A DNA stretch of 64,000 bases from Paramyrothecium sp. XJ0827 (taxonomy: Eukaryota > Ascomycota > Sordariomycetes > Hypocreales > Stachybotryaceae): the NCBI GenBank assembly GCA_020881915.1, contig JAJFPB010000010.1, forward strand, positions 186,001 to 250,000. Direction: 5' to 3'. This document shows positions 14,669-30,647 of this stretch, piece after piece. A program made the translations under genes and the position numbers. The notes below the pieces were generated by a model. That model saw only the letters and a program-made list of their open reading frames with translations. It searched no databases and had not been told where the DNA came from. Position 1 is the first letter of the stretch. Every line of letters starts with the position of its first letter.

Positions 14669-15090
14669 TATATAATAAGTGGATTAATATAATAAATAGA
14701 TTACTAAACTATATTATAATAAAAGCTAGTTTTTAGATTTTCTAAAAGCTTATATATTAATATTAATATTATAAAAACTATATATTCTCTTATTTAATTT
14801 AAAATTATAATAGAAAATAATTTCTATAATATTTTTATAATTTTATTTATTTTTAAAAATTAAAAAAATAAATTAAAATAGTATAAATAAGATATTATTT
14901 TATATTATTTTAAAATAATTATTTATAATTTCTAGAAATAATTTATAAGTTTATTATATTCTAATATATCTTATATCTAATATATAAATATTTTAATTAA
15001 GAATTAGGGTTTTAAAGAATTTTTAAAATCTTTAATTTAAGGTATAAAAGTAACTAATTTACTTATTTTACTAATCTACTTATTATATAT
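14669..15090. mobile_element. MITE with Fot1-like terminal inverted repeats (about 420 bp)
   Basis: The left end TATAATAAGTGGATTAATA and the inverse of the right end (15,050-15,090) TATAATAAGTAGATTAGTA pair over about 40 bp. Both resemble the terminal repeats of the nearby Fot1-like copy. The interior is A/T-only and too short to code, so this is probably a non-autonomous derivative moved by a Fot1/pogo transposase. Confidence 0.55.
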
Positions 15091-15819
15091 ATATATTATT
15101 TAATTTAGTATTTAGATTTATAAGTAAATCTATAAATTATATTATTTAATTTAATAAAGAATATAGCTATAGGCTATTAATTAATTAATAATTAAGTTAT
15201 AATTAGTTTTATAGGAGTTAAATTAATTATTAGTTTATATAATAGTAATAGTAATTATTATTACTTATTATATATAATATTAAATATAATATAAAGGCTA
15301 CTAAATATAGCTAAAGGAAAAATAAATATATTTTTTTAAAAAAGAGAACTTAAGATCTAGTAATAATATTTAGTTAAGATTAATATATTTAGTATTACTA
15401 CTATTAATCTTAGTCTTTTATAAGCTAGATTTAGTAATCTATAAAATATAGTATAATAACTTAAATAAAGAATAGAAGTATTTAAATAATAATTCTAAAA
15501 AAGAAATAATAAATTATATAATATAGAAAATAAAGAAGTTATAATAGAATCCCTATATAAATAAAAATATCTTTATTTAAATAATTATAATAGAAGAAGC
15601 TCTACTAAATTCTATATATATATATATAATTATAAAAGATCTAAAAAGAGAATAATTTATATATAAATGTTAATTACCTATAATACTATAATATTATATA
15701 GATTTCATATTTATAGTATTTATATATAATATATCTTAATAAGATAGTAAAAAATAAAACTTTTTTAATAAAAATAAAAAAATAAAATATTATTTTATTA
15801 TATAATATAAGAAATCTCT
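15091..15819. other. AT-rich repeat debris
   Basis: 15,260-15,470 matches the left end of block B (about 4,836-5,030). The rest is A/T-rich sequence with no open frame and no recognisable motif. Confidence 0.5.
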
Positions 15820-16805
15820 TCTTCCTAGGTACTAAGAATAAAAGACCTATTATTATTACTATTACTAAGGTTATATAATAGATTATATAATTAGCTTAAT
15901 TACTATAGTAATTTATATAGATTTATATTAAATAATATATATTATTATATAATAAGAATTTACTTCTTAAAGAATAGATATTATTAATTAAAATAAGTTA
16001 AATTTATTTAATTATTTTCTATAATAATAAGAGCTTTAGTTTATTTTATATTTTTCTAATCTCTTTATTATATTCTTAAATAGCTTTCTATTAACTTTAC
16101 TAGGCTTCTTATTCTTAGATTAATTAGCTATATCTTAGATATAATTTAATTCTTATTTCTTAGCTAGATCTATAGTACTTTTCTTTAGTTACTAGATCTT
16201 ACTAATAATTAAGTTATTTTTTATATTTTCTTTAGCTATAATTTAGGCTTCTATATATTAATTTAGTTAATATATAGAAATAACTTATAATCTTTAAGGG
16301 TTCTTATTTATAGACTTTAAAGTAAATTCTAGTTTCTTAAGAGATATCTTAAGGATTAGTTATTATAGTAGATTAGGTAGCTCTTCTAGTATTAGTATTA
16401 GTAATAAATAGATCTATAGGAGATTTTAGCTATAATAAGTAGGGTATAAGTAGATTTTTATATTACTATTCTTTAAGTAGTAGTTTAATTTAACTTTATT
16501 AAGGCTAAATAATATATATTACTAAAGAACTTATATTAACTTTAGCTTTATTACTAGTATTACTATAGCTATAGCTATAAGACCTTAGTAGTATAGTAAT
16601 ATCTTAATAGCTCTATTAAGTTCCTATATAGCTTAAGCCTTATAAGTACCTATAGTATATTATATTATAGATATTTTTATTATTAACTTTATTATTACTA
16701 TATCTAAGGTTCTAGGTATTAGATCTCCCTATTAAATTATTTTTATTATATCTAGGTCCCTATTTAAGATTCTTAAATTTAGGTTATTTTAATAAATTTC
16801 TTAAT
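15820..16805 (+). mobile_element. E11 element, copy 3 (986 bp)
   Basis: The left end is TCTTCCTAGG and the right end AATTTCTTAAT; the interior is colinear with the other copies. It is the shortest full-length copy. I see no convincing target-site duplication (flanks AAGAAATCTC and AAGTTAAGAT), so one end may have been rearranged. Confidence 0.7.
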
Positions 16806-21733
<4,928 letters not shown>

Positions 21734-22803
21734 TCCTCCTGGGTACTGAGGATAAAAGACCTATCATTGCTACTGTTGCTGAGGTCACGTGATAGGTCAC
21801 GTGATCAGCTTAACTGCCACGGCGGCTTACACGGACTTATAACACATATCATTGCACTACAAAAAGTTCATTCACATCATTAATTTAAATAAGTTGGATT
21901 TGCTCGACTATCTGCTATGACAGCAAGAGCTCAGCAGCAAGTCTTGCCACTCCCACTGTCCATCACAAAAGGTCTCCAGTCCGGGCTAATGTTCAGATGT
22001 TTCTAATTAGGATCATCAGGTCTCCTCAGCTAGATGCTTTATTTTCTCCATGCTCCTCTCGATCTTCAGATTATAGGTCTTATTCTTTAAGAGATATAGC
22101 TTATCTCTGAATTTACCTAGATTCTCCTTTATCTCTTTAGAACTGGTCTTCCCTTGTAGCTCTTGAACTATACTGCGGCTTGTGCTTGCCTTCATATCTG
22201 CTTTAGCTATCTTAAGGTCTTCTATATTAATTAGCATTTGGCTTTGCTGCTAGGGCTTCCTCTGCTTAAGCGATCTTACCTGTTGGGCATTGCTCTAGAT
22301 TTGATACGGAAGTCTTGATGAATATTGGGATTGCAAGTAGTAGGTTGGGTAGCTCTTCTGGTGTTGGTGTTGGTGATGAATAGAGATTTCGGCTGCGACG
22401 AGGCAGCAGGGCACGAGCAGATTTTTATGCTGCCGTCCTTTGAATGACTTTACTACTGCAGTTTGATTTGACTTTGTTGAGGCCAGGTAATACATGCTGC
22501 TGCAGAACTTAGTATTATTGACTTTGGCTTTGCTGCTGGCATTGCCACAGCTGCAGCCACAAGGTTCGTTTGGTACAGACCTTGGTGGTACAGCGATATC
22601 TCAATGGCTTCATTGAGTTCCTGTCGGAATAGATGGCTCAAGCCTCGCAAGTGCCTGTGGCATGTTATATATCTTCATTGTTAACTTTGTTATTACTGTA
22701 TCTGAGGTTCTGGGTATTAGATCTCCCCATTAAATTATTTTTATTATATCTAAGTCCCTATTTGAAATTCTTAAATTTAGGTCATCTTAATAAATTTCTT
22801 AAT
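21734..22803 (+). mobile_element. E11 element, copy 4 (1,070 bp), nearly unmutated
   Basis: The left end is TCCTCCTGGG and the right end AATTTCTTAAT. Flanks are identical 11-mers TAGAACCCTAT at 21,723-21,733 and 22,804-22,814. GC content is near normal for most of its length while flanking DNA is RIP-mutated, so it escaped RIP or arrived afterwards. It carries two direct copies of GGTCACGTGAT (TCACGTGA at 21,785-21,792 and 21,797-21,804). Minus-strand frames of 65-73 codons exist (for example 22,016-22,237, a charged helix-like peptide), but none resembles a transposase and they are not in one frame. Confidence 0.85.
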
Positions 22804-23423
22804 TAGAACCCTATATAAAGGAGATTTATATAATTTATATAATTTATAAGGCTAAGATATTAATAAGGGTATTATTAAGAATTAAAATAAGAGAAACTAA
22901 TTATTAAAAATTACTTAAATAATCCTTATTATATAATATAAATTAAATTACTAATTTACTTAAATTATTAGAAATAATTTAATAAATCTAGTAAATTAAT
23001 ATTATATATAATAAAAGGAATTAAGTATATTAATAAAGGGACTTTTATAATATTCTAAGTAGAAGACTCTCTAGCTATTAATAATATAAAATTACTAAGA
23101 ACTTATTTATACTTTTAATATAATTAGTAATACTTAATTATTTTTTTACTTATTTAGAACTAAGCTCTATACTTCTATTAATATAAAACTATAAAGATCT
23201 TAGAAGTTAGGATTATTTTATCCTAGAGTCTATAGTTTATATACCCTTAGATTAAACTATTATATATAATCCCTAAAATAATTTTTATTATATTATTCTT
23301 TTATAAATTAGTAATAATCTTATATATACTTTAGATACTTTTCTATTATTTTATTTAAAAATAAAACTACTTTAATCCTTAGTTACCTTATACTCTTAAC
23401 TATAACATTACCTTTAATTATTA
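22804..23423. other. AT-rich repeat debris
   Basis: It begins with the duplicated target site of E11 copy 4. No open frame or motif is seen. Confidence 0.4.
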
Positions 23424-23836
23424 TATAATAAGTAGGGAGATAAGTAGATTTTTATGTTACTATTCTTTAAGTAGTTTAATTTAACTTTATTAAGGTAGAT
23501 AATATATATTACTATAGAACTTAGTATAGTATTAACTTTAGCTTTATTACTAGTATTACTATAATTATAGCTATAAGGTTTATTTAGGTATATTTAATAA
23601 AGTACAGAGCTTAGTAATATAGTAATATCTTAATAGCTCTATTAAGTTCCTATATATTAGAATAAATAACTTAAGCCTTATAAGTACCTATAATATATTA
23701 TATATCTTTATTACTAATTTTATTCTTATTATATCTAAAGGTTCTAGGTATTAGATCTTCTTATAAAATTATTTTTATTATATTTATATTCCTATTTAAT
23801 ATTCTTAAACTTAGGGTATTTTAATAAATTTCTTAA
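23424..23836 (+). mobile_element. Partial E11 element (right 410 bp)
   Basis: From AGTAGGGAGATAAGTAG to ATAAATTTCTTAAT it aligns with the right 40% of the full-length copies (compare 25,090-25,501). The left part is missing. Confidence 0.65.
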
Positions 23837-25935
23837 TAAATTATAATTTAATATAATATTAAGATTCTATATATAATTATTAATAAAATAAATATAAGTT
23901 ATATTTATTTATTTTATACTTATTTTAAATATATAAATTAACTTTTATAAAGTAATTTATAAATTTAAAATATATAATTATATAATTAAGGTAAAAAATA
24001 AAATTTTAAAGAAAAACTATAAATTAATAATTAATATTTAAGAATTAAATTTAATATATTTAGTTTATAATATAATATTTAATATATTACTTAGTATTAA
24101 AAGAAATTAATTATTAATCTTTATTTAATTCTTCTTAATATCTTTATATTATATTTACTATATTTAAGGTAATATTATTAAAAGCTGTATTTTAATAGAT
24201 TATAAATATAAAATTATATTTTATATTTTATATTAAGTTATATTATAATTTAAGTATAATATTAAAATATATTTCTATAATTAATATTAATTAAAGAGCT
24301 AAATATTATAAAATATTAAGAATTATTATAAGATATAATAATTTTAAAACCTAGTTATAATTAAATTATTAATAAATAATAGCTCATTTATTTTAGGACT
24401 TAAAATATTAAATAATAAAAGCTATAAGAAGTATTATATATTAATTATATATTAAAACAATCCTCCTAGGTCCTAAGAATAAAAGACCTATTATTACTAC
24501 TATTACTGAGGTCACGTGATAGGTCACGTGATCAGCTTGAATACCACGGCGGCTTATATGGACTTATAATATATATTATTATATAACAAGGAATTTATTC
24601 GCATATCTTTATAGCCACAAGTAGGATTAAATAGAATAATTAATCTTATAGTAAGTATCTTAGGGAATAGATATTATTAATTCAAATAAGTTAGATTTAC
24701 CTAACTATCTCTTATAATAGCAAGAGCTTTATCTTATGTCTTATTTACTCTCTTATCTACGCTCTTAAAGCTCTTCTTATTAGCTTTACTAGGCTTCTTA
24801 TTCTTAGATTAATTAGCTATATCTTAAATATAGCCTAGTTCCTACCCCTTAGCTAGATCTATAATACTTTCCTTTAATTACTAGATCTTACTAATAGTTA
24901 AGCTATCTTTAATATCTACCTTAGCTATAACTTAGGCTTCTAATTTAGTTAGTATATAGAAATAGTCTTATAATCTTTAAGGGTCCTTACCTATGGGCTT
25001 AAGTAGATTCCGGCTTCTTGAGAGATATCTTAAGGATCGGTTATTAGTCTCTTCTACTATTAATGTTAGTGATAAATAGATTTGTAGGAGATTTCAACTG
25101 CAATAAGGCAGGGGGACAAGCAGATTTTTATGCTGCCGTTCTTCGAATAACTTTGCTGCTGCAGTTCGATTTGACTTTGTTGAGGCAGATAACCCATGCT
25201 ACTGCGAACTTAAGTATTGATTTTAGCTTTGCTACTAGTATTGCCATAGCTGTAGCTATAAGACCTTAGTAGTATAGTAATATCTTAATAGCTCTATTAA
25301 GTTCCTATATATTAGAATAAATAGCTTAAGCCTTATAAGTGCCTATAGTATATTATATTTATTATAGATATTTTTATTATTAACTTTATTATTACTATAT
25401 TTAAGGTTCTAGGTATTAGATCTCCCTATTAAATTATTTTTATTATATTTAGATCTTTATTTAAGATTTTTAAATTTAGGTTATTTTAATAAATTTCTTA
25501 ATATTAAAATAATTTAAAATAGTACTAGTAGTAGATATATAGTAGATATATAGTAGCTATATAATATAATATAATTAAATAAAGCTATAATTATAAATAT
25601 ACTTATATTTAAGATATTAGATTATTAAAATAATAATAAAAAGATTCTTTAGTACTAATATAAAGCTAATTTAATATAATTATTACTAAAGATATAATAA
25701 AATTAAAGAAAAAGTATATATAGAAGCTAAAGTATAGTAATATATATAAAAATTATAATTATAACTTAATTTAAATTAAAGAAATAAAGTAAATTAAATA
25801 TAATAGTATTTAAAATCTTATAATATTACTTTATTATTATTATTTAATACTAAAAGAAATAAGATAAAACTAATAAAAATATAATATAAAAAGAAGCTTA
25901 GATTTTAAAAACCTCGTATTAAGAAAGGAAGTATA
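23837..25935 (+). mobile_element. RIP-degraded gypsy fragment (protease side), split by E11 copy 5
   Basis: 23,837-24,460 and 25,502-25,935 form one repeat after removal of the E11 copy. It matches 49,927-50,560, where the site is uninterrupted. A reading around 24,030-24,110 (INLIYLVYNIIFNILLS-like) suggests the gypsy aspartic protease region (FDVxxxxxYDIILG). No frame is open. GC content jumps to normal just after it. Confidence 0.45.
24461..25501 (+). mobile_element. E11 element, copy 5 (1,041 bp), mosaic of mutated and intact parts
   Basis: The left end is TCCTCCTAGG and the right end AATTTCTTAA(T). Flanks TATTAAAACAA and TATTAAAATAA form an 11-bp duplication with one C/T difference. The empty site is at about 50,129-50,140. 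The CACGTG pair, the CCACGGCGG core and 24,960-25,210 remain GC-normal while the rest is RIP-mutated. The 68-codon plus frame inside (25,063-25,269) has no counterpart in other copies. Confidence 0.8.
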
Positions 25936-25984
25936 GTAAAGTAGGTTATATTACTACTAAATGAATCTAGTGTATATTAAAATC

Positions 25985-27728
25985 TTAGATAGCACCAAAA
26001 AGGGAAACCAACGGGTAGTCTCCATATACCCCACCACAAAATGTGCCAGGGGAAGACAGTTGACACCGAGTGGAACAATCGAAATGCAACCCGATATGCT
26101 GGTACTGGTATGCTGTAAGGTGGCTTCCACAGGTACACAAGGATTGTCCATTCTCCGTGCCAAGTGTGAGATAGAGGGTGGGACCGGAAGGCTGGACTGC
26201 GCAAAAGGCTGCACAGTCATCGAGAGAAGTCGTAAGTACCGTCTGGGCAACATAAGGGTTTAACCCAAAATTGCCGTCTGAGGCCGCGAGATAACATCCT
26301 AGGTAATTATAAGTCGTAGTGTAGCCTGCTGATCGCCCTGTGTCGCCCTGTGGGCCCCGTTCACCTTGGATACCCTGCGGGCCAATTTCGCCTTGGATAC
26401 CCTGCGGGCCAATTTCGCCTTGGATACCCTGCGGGCCAATTTCGCCTTGGATACCCTGCGGGCCAGGTTCACCTTGAATACCCTGCGGGCCAGGTTCGCC
26501 TTGAATACCCTGCGGGCCAGGTTCGCCTTGAATACCCTGCGGGCCAGGTTCACCTTGGATACCCTGCGGGCCAGGTTCGCCTTGAATACCCTGCGGGCCA
26601 GGTTCACCTTGGATACCCTGCGGGCCAGGTTCGCCTTGGATACCCTGCGGGCCAATTTCGCCTTGGATACCCTGCGGGCCAGGTTCACCTTGAATACCCT
26701 GCGGGCCAGGTTCGCCTTGAATACCCTGCGGGCCAGGTTCACCTTGAATACCCTGCGGGCCAGGTTCGCCTTGAATACCCTGCGGCCTAGCAGGTCCTTC
26801 GGGAGCTGGCCTGCCGGGCCGACGTAGCCGGCTCTGCTGACGTAGCCAGCCTGGCCGACGACGTGGCCATCTCGGCCGACGTAGCCAGCCTGGCCGACGA
26901 CGTGGCCATCTCGGCCAACCTGGTGGACGCTGCTCCTTTGCCTTACGGGATTCCAGAGCTCGTCGCCTAGGGGAAGCAGTCACATGGCTAGGCCCTGCTA
27001 CCCCAGATTTATCCTCTAAAGCAGATGGGATAGTTCCAGAACTCTCAAGGCATTTATGTTCTAAGATCATGTCAGCAAACCAATAGTCAGTGTCATGGAT
27101 AATCTTACTAGGCACAGTTTTAGGATGTATTTGAGCGCAGTTCTGGGGAAGATCCACGGAATTGAAGGTCACCAACACTGTATTCGTCTGCGATAGGCAA
27201 AAGGCAGCGTTGACACCCGTATCGCGCCATTGCAACGCATCCTTGATCAGAGAAAATCCACTGTTGATGCTTCTCTCTGAAGCGTCGCCAAGGAATGGCT
27301 GCGGATACACTCCTGGATCTGTTGACACCAGTTTTTCGCCCGCATATAAATGGTCACCAATGAGTCGGAATGCAGTTGCAGACTGACAGGCAGTTGATAT
27401 CCCAGAAAAACTGATGTACAATGGCGGATTGTTAATTGTAGCATTTCCTTGTGAAAAGGTAAGATCAACCTGGAGCATAAAGTCTTTGTTTTCGCCGTTT
27501 TCAGGTGTTAAAGCATTAGACATGTTATTTCTTTAGCAAATAATTTATTTAGATTAGCAGTCCGACGAGATAGGCTGTCGTAATTTAGAATTTATCTTAC
27601 TCGATCGACGTATCAGTATTGAGGGATGTTCCACTGATCCCACTATTCCGCCTCATTGCAGGAGTGGAAATAGTAAAGGCCGCCGTAGGCGTCAGAAGGT
27701 AGCAGAGGGACAAGACCATGAGTGACAT
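25985..27728 (-). CDS. Secreted collagen-like WSC-domain protein (2 exons)
   Basis: I read it as complement(join(25985..27530, 27601..27728)), 557 residues. Exon 1 supplies a signal peptide ([18 protein letters not shown]) missing from the single-exon ORF that starts at 27,523. The 70-nt intron has a GTAAGA donor, a TGCTAAT branch site and an AAAG acceptor. Then come a domain resembling the fungal DUF7908 (about residues 60-190), an Arg/Trp/Pro linker built on a duplicated 39-bp unit, 16 collagen-type repeats of 9 residues (GPQGIQGEP), and a C-terminal WSC domain (about 450-557: [29 protein letters not shown]). WSC domains bind wall glycans, so a cell-wall or surface role is likely. The linker's Arg-rich frame is odd. 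Translation is sure; the first exon is inferred. Confidence 0.75.
26350..26788 (-). repeat. 27-bp tandem repeat coding collagen-like Gly-X-Y units (16 copies)
   Basis: The unit encodes GPQGIQGEP, with EP/EI variation and a last ER. Units are almost identical at DNA level, which suggests recent expansion or gene conversion. It is not RIP-mutated although repeats surround the island; the 27-bp units fall below the usual RIP length threshold. Confidence 0.95.
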
Positions 27729-28899
27729 GTTGGCGAATCCAAATATCAGGAGACTTATTCGAATCAAAGACGCTTACTGGCGGGGGTTAGTTTTCTAAGA
27801 GGATGTGCGTATTTATAAGTGCTGAGCTGCTGTTGGTTGATGCCATCTCCGCAAGGTAGGGCTCCGTGGATCCAAGTCTCCAGTCAGCATTCCAACCCTG
27901 AGTATATATCCTGTTTCACATGCCAATTCCTAAGATTTTGAGACATCAGGAATGCCAGGGTTTTTGGAGATAAAGTGGATTATCTTCTGTATGTAACATA
28001 CATTCCTGCTAGTGGTACCGGGCACATGGGCACGGATGGCAAGGCTGACGAACAGGCTACTTGCATATCCGTGATGTTTACCATACCATAGCAGGCTGTA
28101 CGGATTATATTCCGGACCTTCAGTCTTCCATACCGAAAGGTAGAGATAGTTCCTGGCTTCCAGAAGAAATTTCCGTTTATTACAAACTTGGCATTCTATT
28201 CAATTCTGAGAGCAAGTTAGAGAGAATCTACAGACTTACCGATTGACGAGACTTATCACTGGCTTGATGGCAACGTCTCGACAGGAAATAGTTCATATAG
28301 ATGAAGCTAAAGTCACAGCTGTCACTCTACTGCACGAAATTCTCATTGTCTAGATCTTTGTTGAGAAGAAACGCACAATGTCAACAAAACATTTCGGAGG
28401 TATGTGCTTACAAGAGTGTTTACGCGATACTGCTAGAATGGCTTCTATGTCTCACCTGCTAGACCTAAGTGCTTGTCTCAGGGAACAGGGATGGAGAACA
28501 ATCCTGGGTTCATTCCAAAGGCTTGACGTCAGCAAAATACTATAGTCATGTACAATCTCAATACTCTGAAATGCACTTCATGTACCAGAATAGGCAGCCA
28601 CGTATTTTCTGTAGAGAAAAATTATCACTCGTTTAGTCTTTTACGCTACAGGGTTTGTTGTCTCAAACAGGTTGTCTCGAGCCTAATCTAGATCAACGCC
28701 GAAATAAGGGAGATAGCGTTATCGCATGCGGAAGATTTTCCCAGCTTTTATATCATAATGTATTTTAGTGGAACATAAAACCCTACGTTTCGCTCTGACC
28801 CATCTGTCCTTCAGCGGCCGAGCTTAAACAATGCGCAACAGTAATTTAATCTTTGGCTCACATACAATTTGCTGCCGTGACTTAGATCAAGCATCCAAA
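27729..28899. other. Intergenic region between divergent genes
   Basis: It is GC-normal and separates the WSC gene (leftward) from a small secreted protein gene (rightward). ORFs here are 61 codons or less and show no recognisable features. It should contain both promoters, but I see no identifiable motif. Confidence 0.5.
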
Positions 28900-29280
28900 A
28901 TGACCATCAAACAGTGTCTTATCCGATTTACACAGCTTCTTGCGATTTTGCCCGCAGTACACGCTGGACCAACCTGCCAATTCCAGGAGTATGTCTGCGG
29001 ACATGAGCTGGCTTCTCGAGGTACGTATGCCCTGACCTTCGTAATACCACTCTGGCTGAGGCTCTTATTCTATTGAAAAGGATATGGGAGATCCGATTTT
29101 AGAGCCGCAATTGCGAAGCTACCTAACGGAGTTATTCCTCCCACTCTTGATGATATCCAGCTCCATCAAGTTCTTTACCATTGCGAAGATATATATAATT
29201 CCATAACCGGGAACTCCTATTGTCTTCTTGGCTGCATATCAATGGATGGTAGATTGGAGAATGATCAGTGTGTAATGTAA
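28900..29280 (+). CDS. Small secreted cysteine-containing protein A (2 exons)
   Basis: I read it as join(28900..29020, 29081..29280), 106 residues. The start ATG has a good context (CCAAAATGACC) and begins a signal peptide (MTIKQCLIRFTQLLAILP, cut near HAG). The mature protein has paired motifs QFQEYVCGHEL, VLYHCEDIYN and YCLLGCISMDG followed by NDQC, giving six Cys. The 60-nt intron (GTACGT...AAAG) sits at the same phase-1 position as in the paralogue at 30,230-30,647. The stop TAA overlaps a perfect GTAAGT donor; splicing it to the CTAG at 29,328-29,331 would replace the stop with about 16 further residues. Function is unknown; it looks like an effector or small cell-surface protein. Confidence 0.7.
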
Positions 29281-30229
29281 GTGATCAATCATGCTGCGGC
29301 ACTCGACTCGATTTAATGATGATATCTAGGGGCTACTTCCCAAACCTGCATCCTCGTCGCTCACCGAGTAATGCGGTGTGACTTTCGGTCTTCCAAGACA
29401 GATAGCAGAGGTGATTGACGCAGTTGAATTTCCTAGATCTGGTTGCAATCTGGAGTGTTGAAGGTGGGATTAGTTTAGAAGCATGAGGGGCTGAAGAATT
29501 TTGACCCTCACAGGCGAGCTAACTTAATTACGAATGTATGCTAGATTAGTGAAAGGGCGCATTAATTGATAAGATACTGCTACAAGTTATGAATGACGTT
29601 GAAGAAGCCATGGTGTTAACTCCGCGAGAGATGCTCATGCATTATTAAATTTGTCTTCAATGCTGCTAACCAGGTGGGAAGAACACCGAGCGAACACATA
29701 ACAGCGATCAAAGCTTTCTAGTTCACAGACTTGGAGAAGATCATTGAATAATATAGTAACTTGATGTTGGCTGATAAAGCGAAGCTTTGGAGGAAAGCTT
29801 TATACATGTTTGAGGAACTGCCCTAAGGCCCTGGAGCACATGTGAACGAATATCAGACTCACCTTTTACCCGGGGTGGTTAGGCAACTGATGGAGCTAGA
29901 GGAGTGGAAAGAAGGAAGCTTTGAGCACCTGGTTAGTGGTTATATAGACTGACGAAGTGAGGACACTGGGAATTAACTCCAGGGATTTTACTACACATTA
30001 AGTACTCCTGTCGAAAAATAGACAACCACATTGGAGGCTAAGCCTCGCTAACTCAATGGCCGTGCTATTATATTAGGGAATGTAAGTTCACATTCGAAGA
30101 CTAAATCGAAGTATGGGAAATTTATTGAAAGTACTCCTACAATAATCCCCGGCCCACCCTCATTAAAAACCCCCGTAAAGGAAAAAAGAGTAGTGGCCTC
30201 CCTCACGATTCTCCATAACATGTACGCTA
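29281..30229. other. Intergenic region between convergent paralogues
   Basis: It is GC-normal with no convincing ORF in six frames. Plus-strand readings around 29,670-29,960 have a gag-like charged flavour but many stops, and I do not call a gene. Confidence 0.4.
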
Positions 30230-30647
30230 TTATGGGTTCACGCACTGATCATTTACAGTTAAACCATCCATGGCGATGCAGCCAACCATGCAGAATGCGT
30301 TAGCGGCTATGTTGTTGAAGATATCCGTGCAATGGTAGAGTATTTGGTCAAGCTGGCCATCGCTTAGAGCCCCCCCGGGCAGAGTAGGTGAGGGGATATT
30401 CGCCGGATCGTTGGTAAGGTCTACCGCATCCTGCAGTGCCAGGGAGTTGTATCCTTTGCACGGGTTTAGCACTTCTATCAAGATAGGATAGGACTAGGGT
30501 TTCTAGTTTACCTGCAGCCCTCAGCGCCGCACCGCATACATACTGTCCGCTAACGCATGTCCCAAGAATTGGAGCTTGGGCCTGCGTTACAGGCGCCAAT
30601 GCAAGCAAAAGGACAGCAAGTCCAGTGAGCGACCGTTCGTAGACCAT
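30230..30647 (-). CDS. Small secreted cysteine-containing protein B (2 exons), paralogue of A
   Basis: I read it as complement(join(30230..30453, 30512..30647)), 119 residues. The chosen ATG (CAAAAATGGTC) starts a signal peptide (MVYERSLTGLAVLLLALAP, cut near TQAQA). The mature part has GTCVSGQYVCGAALRAAG, then ILYHCTDIFNN, AFCMVGCIAMDG and NDQCVNP. Cys spacing and the intron position (GTAAAC...TGCTAAA...AAAG, 58 nt, phase 1, between AAG and GYN) match gene A. Residues are about 40% alike by eye, so the duplication is old. The pair points tail to tail. Function is unknown; size, signal peptide and Cys content fit a candidate effector. Confidence 0.75.

Noticed and set aside
22016..22650. Minus-strand ORFs of 65-73 codons in the unmutated E11 copy
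   Set aside because: They are short, in different frames and without a recognised domain; they could be a decayed gene of the element but I cannot support a CDS.
21734..22803. E11 interpreted as a solo LTR
   Set aside because: The ends are not TG...CA even in the unmutated copy, and an 11-bp duplication is too long for LTR integrases.
26350..26788. CRISPR-like regular array
   Set aside because: The repeats are contiguous, coding, and without spacers.
26299..26827. Three overlapping 146-153 codon ORFs on both strands inside the collagen repeat
   Set aside because: They are shadow frames of the 27-bp repeat; the minus frame with signal peptide, collagen units and WSC domain explains the sequence.
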